Source: Eubacterium_G segne (GTDB lineage: Bacteria > Bacillota > Clostridia > Lachnospirales > Lachnospiraceae). From it: a stretch of DNA of 64,000 bases. Position 1 is the stretch's first letter, and every line of letters begins with the position of its first letter. The notes beneath the pieces are model-generated. The model was not told the DNA's origin. It did not search any database and saw only the letters and a list, made by a program, of their open reading frames with translations. The stretch lies in the NCBI RefSeq assembly GCF_014287775.1, contig NZ_JACOOZ010000009.1:62001-126000 (forward strand). Direction: 5' to 3'. Both the position numbers and the translations under genes were made by a program. Of the stretch, positions 1 to 8,855 are shown piece by piece.

Positions 1-1230
1 CCTGAAATGGCAAAAAGATTACTTATATACAGATATAATGGTCTTTCAGGAGCATTTAAAAAGGCAAAAGAATACGGCTATAAAGGAGCGATGTATCCAT
101 GGGAAAGTGCCTTTGAAGGAAAGGAAGAAACTCCTTTGTTTGCAGCACTTAACATAGAAACAGGAAAAGCTAATCCGGTATGGTCAGGCAGGAAGGAGCA
201 TCATGTTAGTGCCGATATTGCCTATGCCATAATAAACTATTACCATATGACTAAAGACGAAGAATTTATGCACAAATATGGATATGAAATGTTAATTGAA
301 ATATCTAAATTCTGGGAGAGCAGAAGTGTAGAAAAAAATGGCCGTTTAGAAATATTGGATATAATAGGTCCTGATGAATACGATGAACATATTGATAATA
401 ATACATTTACTAACTATATGGCTAAGTATTGTGTGGGACAGACGTTAATAGAATTAAAGAAATTAAAAGAAAATGATAATAACTTTTATGAAAAGTTAAG
501 TGATAAAACAAAATATGAAGATAATATTTTAGGTTTAGAAGAGTTTGTACGAAATATATATATTCCTCAGGTTAATAAAGATGGAATTATTCCTCAGGAT
601 GATACATTTTTGTCAAAGAAGGAGCTGCCTGATATTGACAAATATAAAAATTCCCAGGTAAAGCAGTCGGTGTTACTGGATTACACAAGGGATCAGGTAG
701 TGGATACGCAGGCAATAAAACAGGCAGATGTGGTAATGCTGTTGAATTTATTCCCACAATTATACAGCCCGGATATTGTGAAGAAAAATGTTTTGTTCTA
801 TGAAAAAAGAACTTTGCATGATTCATCCCTAAGTTACTGTGCACACGCTCAGGCATGCGCTAATATTGGAGAGTTGGACATGGCACAAAATTTCTTCAAA
901 AAAGCACTTGAGGTGGATTTAGTAGATAATCCATATGATTCCACAGACGGACTTCATGCAGCAGCCATGGGGGGCATTTATAATTGCCTTATACAGGGAT
1001 TTGCAGGGGTATCCGCTGATGATAGTGCATTGTACATAACCCCTCATCTTCCAAAGGAATGGAAAAAAATGGAGTTTGTGGTAATGTACAAAGGTTGTAG
1101 GCTTGAAATAAGGGTTAGTCATGATAAAGTTGATATATATAAAACAGGTGATACATCATATCCATTATGTATATCAATAAACAATAACATAATGACAATG
1201 GAAGCAAACCAGCAGCAGTTGTCAGCATAA
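1..1230 (+). CDS. GH65 glycoside phosphorylase, C-terminal part (5' end outside window)
   Basis: The frame is open from base 1, so only the last 409 codons or so are visible. The visible part is the alpha/alpha-barrel and C-terminal beta-sheet domain of family GH65 inverting phosphorylases (maltose, trehalose, kojibiose or nigerose phosphorylases). The hallmark IIGPDEYDEH carries the general-acid Glu, about residue 124 counted from the first visible Met, followed by the NNTFTNYMAK segment. A later stretch with RTLHDSSLSY would form the phosphate-binding region. Cytoplasmic: no signal or membrane segment in the visible part. The enzyme would split an alpha-glucobiose with phosphate to beta-glucose 1-phosphate and glucose. 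The disaccharide cannot be told from the fragment. A glycerate kinase gene follows 29 bases later, probably in the same transcript. Two further GH65 genes lie at 33.7-38.2 kb. Confidence 0.9.
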   Translation, partial: PEMAKRLLIYRYNGLSGAFKKAKEYGYKGAMYPWESAFEGKEETPLFAALNIETGKANPVWSGRKEHHVSADIAYAIINYYHMTKDEEFMHKYGYEMLIEISKFWESRSVEKNGRLEILDIIGPDEYDEHIDNNTFTNYMAKYCVGQTLIELKKLKENDNNFYEKLSDKTKYEDNILGLEEFVRNIYIPQVNKDGIIPQDDTFLSKKELPDIDKYKNSQVKQSVLLDYTRDQVVDTQAIKQADVVMLLNLFPQLYSPDIVKKNVLFYEKRTLHDSSLSYCAHAQACANIGELDMAQNFFKKALEVDLVDNPYDSTDGLHAAAMGGIYNCLIQGFAGVSADDSALYITPHLPKEWKKMEFVVMYKGCRLEIRVSHDKVDIYKTGDTSYPLCISINNNIMTMEANQQQLSA

Positions 1231-1259
1231 AAAGATTAGTTTGTTAAAGGGAGTAACCT

Positions 1260-2387
1260 ATGAAGATTGTTTTGGCATCAGATTCCTACAAGGGGAGTCT
1301 TAGTTCCACACAGGTTAATAATATAGTTGCACAGCAGGCACAAAAGGTGTTTGGAAAATGTGATATTAAGAAAGTACAAATGGCCGATGGAGGGGAAGGA
1401 ACTCTGGCAGCGGTTTTAGAAACAGACAAAGATTACCGGAAGGTAGAGGTTAAAGTTTCTGACCCTTTAGGCAATGTTATTACAGCATCATATATTATGA
1501 AAAAGGATGTTGCAGTTATAGAAATGGCTGAGGCTTCAGGTCTTACTTTGGTACCATCAAAGCTGAGGAATCCTTTAAATGCTACATCAAAGGGAACGGG
1601 GCAGTTAATTGCTGATGCACTGAAAAATGGAGCAGTGAACATATACATAGGAATAGGTGGAAGTGCCTCAAATGACGGTGGAATGGGAGCCATGACTATG
1701 TTAGGATATAGGTTTTTAGACCAAAATGGCAACGAACTAAAAGGAACCGGTGGGGATTTGGAGAAGGTTGTGGCGATTGATGATAAGTCGGTTATGCCTG
1801 AACTTAAAAAGGCTAAGTTTACTGTTATGTGTGATGTAACAAATCCTCTTACGGGAGAAAAGGGTGCAACCTATGTTTTTGGCCCGCAAAAGGGTGCTGA
1901 TGATGAAATTGCAAACAGGCTTGAAAGGGGAATGCTTAATTATAGCAAAGTTTTAAGTAAATTTTTAGGCAGAGATATTTCCAGTCTTCCGGGAATGGGA
2001 GCAGCCGGTGGAATGGGAGCTGCATTGTACGCCTTTACCGATTCAAAAATGGAGTCGGGAATACGGGTTTTACTGGATTTAAATGATTTTGACAATTTGA
2101 TTAAGGATGCAGATATGGTAATTACCGGAGAAGGAAGAACTGATGAACAGTCAGCCGGCGGAAAGGTTGTATCAGGAATTGCCAAAAGATGCAAGGAAAA
2201 TAAAACACCGCTGTATGTGCTATCAGGTAGTCTCAGCGGTGATTTGGAAGAACTATATGACATGGGGGTTACCGGCATGCAGGCATGTGTATGTGATGTA
2301 ATTGACATATCAGATGCTATGAAAAATGCACAGGTTTACTTAGAAAGGGCAGCCGGAAGGCTGTTTAGGATAATAAAGGCAGATTAG
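1260..2387 (+). CDS. glxK: Glycerate kinase
   Basis: The 375-residue product matches the GlxK/GarK-type glycerate kinase family in length and throughout. It opens with KIVLASDSYKGSLSS, has the MADGGEGT motif near residue 42 and glycine-rich motifs IGIGGSASNDGG and GMGAAGGMGAA, and ends with the VITGEGRTDEQS segment near the C-terminus. It phosphorylates D-glycerate with ATP to 2- or 3-phosphoglycerate (the clostridial position is not decided by sequence), feeding lower glycolysis. No signal peptide, so cytosolic. A good ribosome site (AAGGGAG) precedes the ATG. It follows the GH65 fragment closely and is closed by a strong terminator. The link to GH65 may be no more than shared sugar catabolism. 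Confidence 0.92.
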   Translation: MKIVLASDSYKGSLSSTQVNNIVAQQAQKVFGKCDIKKVQMADGGEGTLAAVLETDKDYRKVEVKVSDPLGNVITASYIMKKDVAVIEMAEASGLTLVPSKLRNPLNATSKGTGQLIADALKNGAVNIYIGIGGSASNDGGMGAMTMLGYRFLDQNGNELKGTGGDLEKVVAIDDKSVMPELKKAKFTVMCDVTNPLTGEKGATYVFGPQKGADDEIANRLERGMLNYSKVLSKFLGRDISSLPGMGAAGGMGAALYAFTDSKMESGIRVLLDLNDFDNLIKDADMVITGEGRTDEQSAGGKVVSGIAKRCKENKTPLYVLSGSLSGDLEELYDMGVTGMQACVCDVIDISDAMKNAQVYLERAAGRLFRIIKAD

Positions 2388-2401
2388 GTTAGACAATCAA
2401 A

Positions 2402-2437
2402 AACAACATCCACCCCGGGGCAGATGTTGTTTTTTTT
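2402..2437. terminator. Bidirectional rho-independent terminator
   Basis: A 9-bp stem (AACAACATC / GATGTTGTT) with a GC-rich loop is followed by a run of T on the + strand and also has Ts on the other side. It separates the convergent glycerate kinase and DUF4352 genes. Confidence 0.85.
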
Positions 2438-2458
2438 ACATTATTTATTTACCATATC

Positions 2459-3049
2459 CTATTTATTAGTAGCAATAAACCGGATATCCTTTGAAGACCA
2501 GAAACTTGGTGAAACATTTATTTCTATTTCCTTCCAGTCAGTTGGAACCTGGTATGCAATGACACCTTCCATTTTTTTGCCGGCAGCAATGTCACCGTCT
2601 AGCTGATTATATTTCTTTGCTTCAGGAGCCTGAAGACCCATAATATCTTCATTCATTGAAGTATCATCATAATATGCTTCAAAAGAAGCAATAGAACTCA
2701 TGGTGATAGAGCTGTCGGAATTGTTTTGGATTTTAAAAATGCAAATAGCAAATTCTTTGCCCTCATCAGGCTGGATAATTTCATCGCCCTTTGAAATAAT
2801 TACTTTTTCAAGAGTTACCTGAACATCTTTGTATTCAGCAGTTTCACCTACCTTGAAACTGGTTTTGGCTTCAGTTTCTTTCTCCTCTTTTTTGGAATTA
2901 TCATTAGTAACCTTTGAATCTTTAGAATCAGTTTTAACCTGATGAACGCTGTCATCAGAGCCGCCACCGGCAACTGCTGCAATTATTGCAATTGCCACAA
3001 TCACAATAATAATCCATTTCAACTTTGATTTTTTCTTTTTTTCTTCCAT
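2459..3049 (-). CDS. DUF4352 domain membrane-anchored protein
   Basis: The product has 196 residues. A lysine-rich start (MEEKKKKSKLK) is followed by one hydrophobic helix (about residues 12-28), then a low-complexity charged linker rich in Asp, Lys and Glu (about 30-65). The C-terminal domain of about 125 residues (FKVGETAEYKDVQVTLEKV to the end) matches the DUF4352 immunoglobulin-like fold common in Firmicute surface proteins. It should sit outside the membrane, tethered by its N-terminal helix. The molecular function of DUF4352 proteins is not established. It stands alone, convergent to glycerate kinase. The ribosome site is weak. Confidence 0.75.
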   Translation of the reverse strand: MEEKKKKSKLKWIIIVIVAIAIIAAVAGGGSDDSVHQVKTDSKDSKVTNDNSKKEEKETEAKTSFKVGETAEYKDVQVTLEKVIISKGDEIIQPDEGKEFAICIFKIQNNSDSSITMSSIASFEAYYDDTSMNEDIMGLQAPEAKKYNQLDGDIAAGKKMEGVIAYQVPTDWKEIEINVSPSFWSSKDIRFIATNK

Positions 3050-3223
3050 AACTTATACCTAGTCTTTCTAATGCATAAAGTCTGCTGTGAAAGACACAAA
3101 CACTTAGAGTGAAAAATGTGTTTGCTTTATCCTTTCCCTTATTATTAGTTCACTCTTTAAAACATATGGAAATTTTAGCCTACAGTATGGAAGAAATGTT
3201 ATGCCGGCAGCATAATTTAGCAA

Positions 3224-3643
3224 TTATTCGATAATTTTCTCCTCCATGTCATGTAAAAGAATGTTGGTATCAATTAAATTGTAATGCTGTTCTAAGGAAA
3301 AATGGATTATGCTGTCACGCTTAATACGGGGATATAAAATGCTGTGGTCAGACAATTTTAAAAGTCGGTTTGTGGCATCGGTATCTAATCCCATTGAAAT
3401 GGAAAGGGCAAGAACCTTATTTCTTGAAGGTTTTTTGGAACCACTAAAAATCTGATAGGCGTAATTTTTTTGAATATTGGATTTTTCTATGACCTGTGCT
3501 TTGGTCAGATTGCAATTATTCAGACATTCCGTTATGTATTGTACAAAGGTGGTATTTTTTATATCCTCAGTGTTATCTTCAATAAATTCTTCGATATTGT
3601 TATAATTTTTTAGTATTTTTAATAATTCATCAGTTGATTTCAT
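3224..3643 (-). CDS. XRE-type helix-turn-helix regulator
   Basis: A start at 3643 gives 139 residues and is preferred to an upstream in-frame ATG at 3700, because AAGAAAGG lies at good spacing before it. The middle (about residues 34-75) reads as a Cro/CI-type helix-turn-helix: CNLTKAQVIEKSNIQKNYAYQIFSGSKKPSRNKVLALSI, shown here as overlapping helices, with the turn at SNIQKNYAYQI. The C-terminal half has no domain I recognise. It is divergent from the Ser/Thr kinase gene. A perfect 14-bp palindrome (TAAAGTATACTTTA) lies just upstream at 3679-3692 and is a likely autoregulatory operator. A functional link to the kinase is inferred only from adjacency. Confidence 0.75.
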   Translation of the reverse strand: MKSTDELLKILKNYNNIEEFIEDNTEDIKNTTFVQYITECLNNCNLTKAQVIEKSNIQKNYAYQIFSGSKKPSRNKVLALSISMGLDTDATNRLLKLSDHSILYPRIKRDSIIHFSLEQHYNLIDTNILLHDMEEKIIE

Positions 3644-3678
3644 AAAAAGAGCCTTTCTTATTTTCAAAATATATTTTT

Positions 3679-3692
3679 TAAAGTATACTTTA
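3679..3692. promoter_or_regulatory. Palindromic operator candidate between XRE regulator and kinase
   Basis: TAAAGTATACTTTA is a perfect 14-bp palindrome, 36 bases upstream of the regulator start and 97 before the kinase ATG. It could be bound by the adjacent XRE protein. A similar half (TTTAAAGTATAAAC) occurs upstream of the XRE gene at 14513. Confidence 0.45.
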
Positions 3693-3788
3693 TTTATCAT
3701 ATATCACAGGTAAATAAAAAATCAATACAATGCAGTAGAAAAATATTGAATTAGTTGATTTGAAAAACATTTGAATGGAATTAAAAAT

Positions 3789-5066
3789 ATGGACGTTATA
3801 GAGGATTATTATTTAAAAAAATATGAACAATTAAAGGTGCTGGCTGATACAAATAAATGCAAAACCCTGTTAATGAGAAACGTAGATACAGGGCAGCTGG
3901 TTGTAAAAAAGATAATGCATAAAGCAGCTTTTGACATATACAAAGGTCTTAAGGAAATTAAAAATAAAAACCTAGTTAGGGTTTACGAATGTTTTATACA
4001 GGGGGATGAATGTGTCGCTATAGAAGATTATGTTAATGGCAAGAGATTTGATGATTATTATCAGGGAAACAGGCTGACATTGCAGGAGGCAGTGACTAGG
4101 GCAGAGGAGCTTTGCAACGGCTTAAAAGCCATACATGAAAAGGGCATAGTTCACCGTGACATACAGCCTAAAAATATAATAATAAGCAATGAAGGGACTT
4201 TGAAAATCATTGATTTTGACATATCAAGAAAAGAAAACCATGAGAAGAGCAAGGACACGGAATTGCTGGGCACTGTGGGATATGCAGCACCTGAACAATA
4301 TGGATTTTCCCAGACAAGCAATAGAAGTGACATATATTCAGTCGGGGTTGTGTTAAAGGAATTTTTTGAAAATCAGGGATTACTTTTCAACGAATATCTT
4401 GAAGAAATAGTAAATAAATGTATGGAAATAGACCCTAAAAACAGATTTAGTGATGTAAATGAGTTGATGGTGGAATTATCTAAGGTAGCGGAAATGGATG
4501 AAAGCCACAATGAATCTGACAAAATTATGCCAAAGACTTTGGATACTTCGCCAAAGAAAACGGAAACCTTATCCAAACCTGAGGTGGATTTATTAAAAAA
4601 AACGGAAACTTCATCCAAACCTGAAAAGAAATTATTAAAGAAACCGGAAAAAGGTCAAAAGACCGGGAAAAATTCAACAAAAAATACACCTCAAAAGGAA
4701 TTGCCACCTATTACGTTTAAATATCTGCTGGATACCATTCCGGGATTTAGGCGCAGAAAAATTGTACCAATGATTATTTCTACCATTGTGTATGTCTGGT
4801 TAATATATATTTATGCTACAGTAGCTTTAGACTACAAGGGTATGAACATACCTAGAAGTATCCTGGTAACTATTGTGGCTGAGGCAACGGTAATTATACC
4901 GTATATATATTTAACCAATATTGCAGATATAGCAAGCAGATTGCCAAGAAAAACTTTTAGAAGTAAAAGGCGTGAAATATGCTACAGAATATGTATGGCT
5001 ATATTTTTATTTTTGATTCTCGCTTTAATATTGGGATTTTTATTGCCGGGGGAAAAACCGGGCTAA
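3789..5066 (+). CDS. Membrane-anchored eukaryotic-type Ser/Thr protein kinase, atypical
   Basis: The ATG at 3789 is preferred over an in-frame TTG at 3771 because a GGA lies 9 bases before it; the TTG has no ribosome site. The N-terminal 230 residues form a protein kinase domain: VVKK lysine, catalytic loop HRDIQPKN (HRDLKPxN type), IIDFD in place of DFG, and APEQYG as the APE activation-segment end. No GxGxxG glycine loop is visible. A linker follows with repeats of the type KKTETSSKPE, rich in Lys, Thr and Pro. The C-terminal part has about three or four hydrophobic helices. The kinase should face the cytoplasm. No PASTA or other sensor domain is present. It is divergent from an XRE regulator and its stop overlaps the end of the convergent CapA-like gene by 4 bases. 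Confidence 0.82.
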   Translation: MDVIEDYYLKKYEQLKVLADTNKCKTLLMRNVDTGQLVVKKIMHKAAFDIYKGLKEIKNKNLVRVYECFIQGDECVAIEDYVNGKRFDDYYQGNRLTLQEAVTRAEELCNGLKAIHEKGIVHRDIQPKNIIISNEGTLKIIDFDISRKENHEKSKDTELLGTVGYAAPEQYGFSQTSNRSDIYSVGVVLKEFFENQGLLFNEYLEEIVNKCMEIDPKNRFSDVNELMVELSKVAEMDESHNESDKIMPKTLDTSPKKTETLSKPEVDLLKKTETSSKPEKKLLKKPEKGQKTGKNSTKNTPQKELPPITFKYLLDTIPGFRRRKIVPMIISTIVYVWLIYIYATVALDYKGMNIPRSILVTIVAEATVIIPYIYLTNIADIASRLPRKTFRSKRREICYRICMAIFLFLILALILGFLLPGEKPG

Positions 5067-6181
5067 TAAGGTAGCTCCCTTTTGCCACTCATAAACTGCA
5101 AAACTTTTCTTTTTTCGGTTTTATTCTTTATTATATCAGGCTGCCAATTGTTGGTATCTCCGGTATACACGTAACATGGAATTATTTTACCGGCTTCATT
5201 AGTCAGCTTTCCGCCTCTGACAGTTAAAGTATGCTGATATATTATTGTGCGGTTTTCAGGGTGGCGGTTGCCACCAAAAATAAAGTTCCCAAGGGAATAA
5301 ATAATGGTTTTGTTGTTATATTTCTCCATAGGCTGAAGTACATGAGGATGGTCTCCCATAATCAAATCAACACCATAATCCACAAGTTCGCGGCAGGCAT
5401 CTATTTTCCATTGCTCCGGTTTATGGATGGCTTCTGTTCCACCATGAAAATACAAAATCTGGTAATCACTTTTTTTAGATGCATTATCTACTGCCTCTTT
5501 AATGGAAGGAATAGCATAAGTTCCATACATGCTGGCACATATTATTCCGATTTTAAAACCATCTTTTTTGTAGTAGACAATTTTCCCTTCCTCACCCCAT
5601 TTAACATTGGCTGTATCAAGGGCATTGCAGGTATCTTCATGTCCCTTTGCACCATAGTCATTTATGTGATTATTGGAAATAGAAACAAAATCAATTCCAC
5701 CTTCCCTTAAAATATTGGCATTTTTTGCCTTACTTTTAAACCAATAAGCTTCAACTTTTGGGTCGGCATATTGACCTTTGTCGCTAACCTTTAAATTCTT
5801 TGAGTCAGAAAACACGTTTTCGCAGTCTCCAATGGTGAAATCGTCTGAAAGAAAATAAGAGCTTACTTTTTCAAAAAAATAAAAAGCAGGTTTTACGTCA
5901 GCCACATCGTTAAAAGTATTTTCGTAATAAGCATTTTCATCTGTGGCACAAAGACAGTCCCCAATAAAGCTAAGGGTAATAGTTGTGTCAGAGGATGTGG
6001 TTTCTTCTAAAGATGTAGTTTCAGAAACAGTAGTATTAGTAGTGGTCACTTTTTCAGTTATCCTATTGTCAGCTTTCTGGTCAACCTCAGTTACAGGCTC
6101 ATGTTTTAAATGGTTAAAAGCAAAAAGAACAAGGATACATAATCCTACAAATACAGGTACCTGAATTAAATATTTTTTCAT
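5063..6181 (-). CDS. CapA family (poly-gamma-glutamate synthesis type) metallophosphatase-fold protein
   Basis: The product has 372 residues: an N-terminal membrane helix (about 5-22), a Thr/Ser-rich spacer (about 40-68), then the PGA_cap/CapA domain to the end. Motifs seen are FIGDCLC near residue 75, SNNHINDYG, GDHPHVLQ and YSLGNF, in the usual order for calcineurin-like metal-binding CapA proteins. It should be anchored outside the membrane. CapA proteins take part in poly-gamma-glutamate or capsule export and anchoring, but no capB, capC or capE neighbour is present, so its role is open. The ribosome site AAAGGGATT precedes the ATG. Confidence 0.85.
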   Translation of the reverse strand: MKKYLIQVPVFVGLCILVLFAFNHLKHEPVTEVDQKADNRITEKVTTTNTTVSETTSLEETTSSDTTITLSFIGDCLCATDENAYYENTFNDVADVKPAFYFFEKVSSYFLSDDFTIGDCENVFSDSKNLKVSDKGQYADPKVEAYWFKSKAKNANILREGGIDFVSISNNHINDYGAKGHEDTCNALDTANVKWGEEGKIVYYKKDGFKIGIICASMYGTYAIPSIKEAVDNASKKSDYQILYFHGGTEAIHKPEQWKIDACRELVDYGVDLIMGDHPHVLQPMEKYNNKTIIYSLGNFIFGGNRHPENRTIIYQHTLTVRGGKLTNEAGKIIPCYVYTGDTNNWQPDIIKNKTEKRKVLQFMSGKRELPY

Positions 6182-6257
6182 ATAATAATCCCTTTCATTG
6201 TTTTTAATTATAGAAATATCTGTTTATTTTATAGTACCATAAATATTAACATAAGTG

Positions 6258-6286
6258 TTGGCAGAAAATAAAATATACGTTATACT
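6258..6286 (+). promoter_or_regulatory. Sigma-A type promoter for release factor 3 gene
   Basis: TTGGCA (6258-6263) and TATACT (6281-6286) are separated by 17 bases, close to the vegetative consensus. Transcription would start near 6293, at the foot of a leader hairpin (6292-6336). Confidence 0.6.
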
Positions 6287-6291
6287 TTTAG

Positions 6292-6336
6292 AGGTGCTTT
6301 TTCCATAAAAACAGCGGAATTCAGAAAAGGGCACCT
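6292..6336 (+). other. 5' leader hairpin of prfC mRNA
   Basis: AGGTGC (6292-6297) pairs with GCACCT (6331-6336), and the adjoining T and A/G runs extend the stem. It would sit at the very 5' end of the transcript predicted from the promoter. No T-run follows, so it is not a terminator. It may stabilise the messenger. Confidence 0.4.
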
Positions 6337-6373
6337 AATTAGGGAAAAATTAATCTAAGAATGGAGATTAACA

Positions 6374-7969
6374 ATGGATATAAACATAAAGCAACAGATA
6401 GAAAACAGAAGAACCTTTGCCATAATATCCCATCCGGATGCAGGAAAAACAACTCTTACAGAGAAATTTCTTTTATACGGAGGAGCCATAAATACAGCAG
6501 GTTCCGTTAAGGGAAAGGCAAATTCAAAGTATGCGGTTTCAGACTGGATGGATATAGAAAAGGAAAGAGGTATCTCTGTAACATCATCAGCCCTTCAATT
6601 TGATTATGAGGGATACTGCATTAACATATTAGACACACCGGGACATCAGGATTTCTCAGAAGACACATATCGTACATTAATGGCAGCAGATTCAGCAGTA
6701 ATGGTAATTGATGCGTCAAAGGGTGTTGAGGCACAGACCATCAAGCTTTTTAAAGTATGTGTAATGCGCCACATTCCTATTTTTACATTTATAAATAAAA
6801 TGGATTTAGAGGCAAGAGACCCTTATGAATTATTAGAAGAAATTGAAAATGTGTTGGGAATTAAAACATGCCCTATTAACTGGCCTATTGGTTCAGGTAA
6901 GAGATTTAAGGGAGTTTACGACAGAAACACCAAGAATGTGTCAATGTTTCAGGCAGTTTCAGTTGGTGGCTCAAAAAGTGCTGCAGAAACTACATACAGC
7001 GTAGAGGATGAGGCATTAAAGGCGGAAATAGGGGATGATTTGTATGACCAGTTAATGGAGGATACGGAGCTTCTTGACGGAGCCAGCGAACCTTTTGATC
7101 AGGAACTTGTAGATAAGGGAGAATTGTCACCGGTATTTTTCGGTTCAGCCCTTACAACTTTCGGTGTGGAAACATTCTTAGAGCATTTTCTCAAAATGAC
7201 GGAATCTCCATTGCCTAGAATGTCAAATGAAGGATTAATTGACCCGGTGGAAGAACCTTTTTCAGGATTTGTTTTCAAAATTCAGGCAAATATGAACAAG
7301 GCACATCATGACAGAATTGCCTTTATGAGAGTGTGTTCAGGAAAGTTTGATGCCACAAAGGATGTATATCATGTGCAAAGTGGCAAAAAAATGAGATTAT
7401 CCCGTCCGCAGCAAATTATGGCCCAGGACAGAAAAGTAATAGATGAAGCCTATGCAGGTGATGTTATGGGTGTTTTCGACCCGGGAATTTTCTCCATTGG
7501 AGATACCATTTGTTCACCGGGAAGAAAGTTCGCATATGAAGGCATCCCTACATTTGCACCGGAGCATTTTTGCAGATTAGTGGCATTAGATTCCATGAAA
7601 CGTAAGCAGTTTATGAAGGGTGTAACCCAGATAGCCCAGGAAGGTGCAATTCAGATTTTCCAGGACTACAATTTGGAAATGTCAGAAATAATTGTAGGAG
7701 TTGTAGGTGTTCTTCAGTTTGACGTGCTGAAATACAGAATGGAAAATGAGTACGGCTGTGACGTAAGATTGGATTCACTTCCTTATAATTATATTCGATG
7801 GGTTAAGGATCAAAGCACTGACCTTAACAGTTTAAAGTGTCCTAGTGATACAAAGAAGGTAAAAGACATGAAGGGCAATCCTCTTATTTTATTTACTAAT
7901 GAGTGGTCAATAAAAATGGCTTTAGACAGAAATGAGGGGCTTGAATTTATGGAATTTAGTAAAAATTAA
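6374..7969 (+). CDS. prfC: Peptide chain release factor 3
   Basis: The 531-residue translational GTPase matches the length of RF3. Seen are the P-loop SHPDAGKTTLTEK (about 19-31), the switch region GISVTSSALQF, DTPGHQDF (G3) and NKMD (G4), then the RF3-specific domains with SGFVFKIQANM and the C-terminal VGVLQFDVLKYRMENEYGC. RF3 removes RF1 or RF2 from the ribosome after peptide release, using GTP. It is cytosolic and monocistronic in appearance, with its own promoter and leader hairpin. The ribosome site is GGAG in ATGGAGATTAACAATG. Confidence 0.97.
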   Translation: MDINIKQQIENRRTFAIISHPDAGKTTLTEKFLLYGGAINTAGSVKGKANSKYAVSDWMDIEKERGISVTSSALQFDYEGYCINILDTPGHQDFSEDTYRTLMAADSAVMVIDASKGVEAQTIKLFKVCVMRHIPIFTFINKMDLEARDPYELLEEIENVLGIKTCPINWPIGSGKRFKGVYDRNTKNVSMFQAVSVGGSKSAAETTYSVEDEALKAEIGDDLYDQLMEDTELLDGASEPFDQELVDKGELSPVFFGSALTTFGVETFLEHFLKMTESPLPRMSNEGLIDPVEEPFSGFVFKIQANMNKAHHDRIAFMRVCSGKFDATKDVYHVQSGKKMRLSRPQQIMAQDRKVIDEAYAGDVMGVFDPGIFSIGDTICSPGRKFAYEGIPTFAPEHFCRLVALDSMKRKQFMKGVTQIAQEGAIQIFQDYNLEMSEIIVGVVGVLQFDVLKYRMENEYGCDVRLDSLPYNYIRWVKDQSTDLNSLKCPSDTKKVKDMKGNPLILFTNEWSIKMALDRNEGLEFMEFSKN

Positions 7970-8026
7970 TAATAATGTGAATGTTAAAATTATGTAAACC
8001 ACATTAAAAACTGAAAGGAAAATAAT

Positions 8027-8845
8027 ATGTCAAAAGAAACAAAATTTACGGGAACAGATACTTATGTGGCATCAGATGATTTGATGGCATCTGTTGAAGT
8101 GGCAATGCAGCTTCAGAAACCTCTTCTCATAAAGGGAGAGCCGGGAACAGGTAAAACCATGTTAGCAGAAGCCGTGGCAAAATCTTTGGACAAGGAGCTT
8201 CTTATATGGAATATTAAATCTACAACCAAGGCACAGGATGGTCTTTATATTTATGATACTATCCAGAGATTGTACGACAGTCAGTTTGGGGTAGAAGGTG
8301 TAGATGATATAGGAAGATACATTAAACTTGGAAAATTAGGGGAGGCATTTAAGAAAGACAGGCAGGTGGTTTTGCTTATTGACGAAATAGACAAGGCTGA
8401 TTTGGAATTTCCTAACGATTTGCTTTGGGAATTAGATAAAATGGAATTTTACATTAACGAAACAAAGGAAACCGTAAAGGCAAAAATAAGACCTATAGTT
8501 ATTATTACTTCAAATGCAGAAAAGGAACTACCTGACGCATTTTTAAGACGTTGTATATTCCATTACATTAGCTTTCCTGATAAAAAGCTCATGAAACAGA
8601 TAGTTGATGCCCATTTTGAAAACCTTGAAGAAAACCTTCTTCAGCAGGCATTAGATACATTTTATCGTATAAGGGATATCAGGGATATAAGGAAGAAACC
8701 TAGTACATCTGAATTTATTGACTGGTTAAGAGCCCTTGCAATAGGCGGTGTAAATCCTGAGGATATAGACAAAAAACTTCCGTTTTTAGGTGTACTTGTT
8801 AAAAAAGATGAGGATTTAGAAACTGTTAAAAGACTAAGCATTTAA
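8027..8845 (+). CDS. MoxR-family AAA+ ATPase
   Basis: The 272-residue protein has Walker A GEPGTGKT (about 37-44), Walker B VVLLIDEIDKAD (about 118-129), sensor 1 ITSNAEKELP and the arginine-finger region AFLRRC. It resembles the MoxR group paired with CoxE-like VWA proteins. Such pairs act as chaperones that insert metals or activate a client enzyme. The client is not visible here. The VWA gene follows 10 bases downstream, so the two are certainly co-transcribed. The ribosome site is AAAGGAAAATAAT. Confidence 0.92.
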   Translation: MSKETKFTGTDTYVASDDLMASVEVAMQLQKPLLIKGEPGTGKTMLAEAVAKSLDKELLIWNIKSTTKAQDGLYIYDTIQRLYDSQFGVEGVDDIGRYIKLGKLGEAFKKDRQVVLLIDEIDKADLEFPNDLLWELDKMEFYINETKETVKAKIRPIVIITSNAEKELPDAFLRRCIFHYISFPDKKLMKQIVDAHFENLEENLLQQALDTFYRIRDIRDIRKKPSTSEFIDWLRALAIGGVNPEDIDKKLPFLGVLVKKDEDLETVKRLSI

Positions 8846-8855
8846 AGGAGAATTT

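Noticed and set aside
5231..5710. Long open frame opposite the CapA-like gene
   Set aside because: It lies fully inside a well-supported gene on the other strand, has no ribosome site and no recognisable domain.
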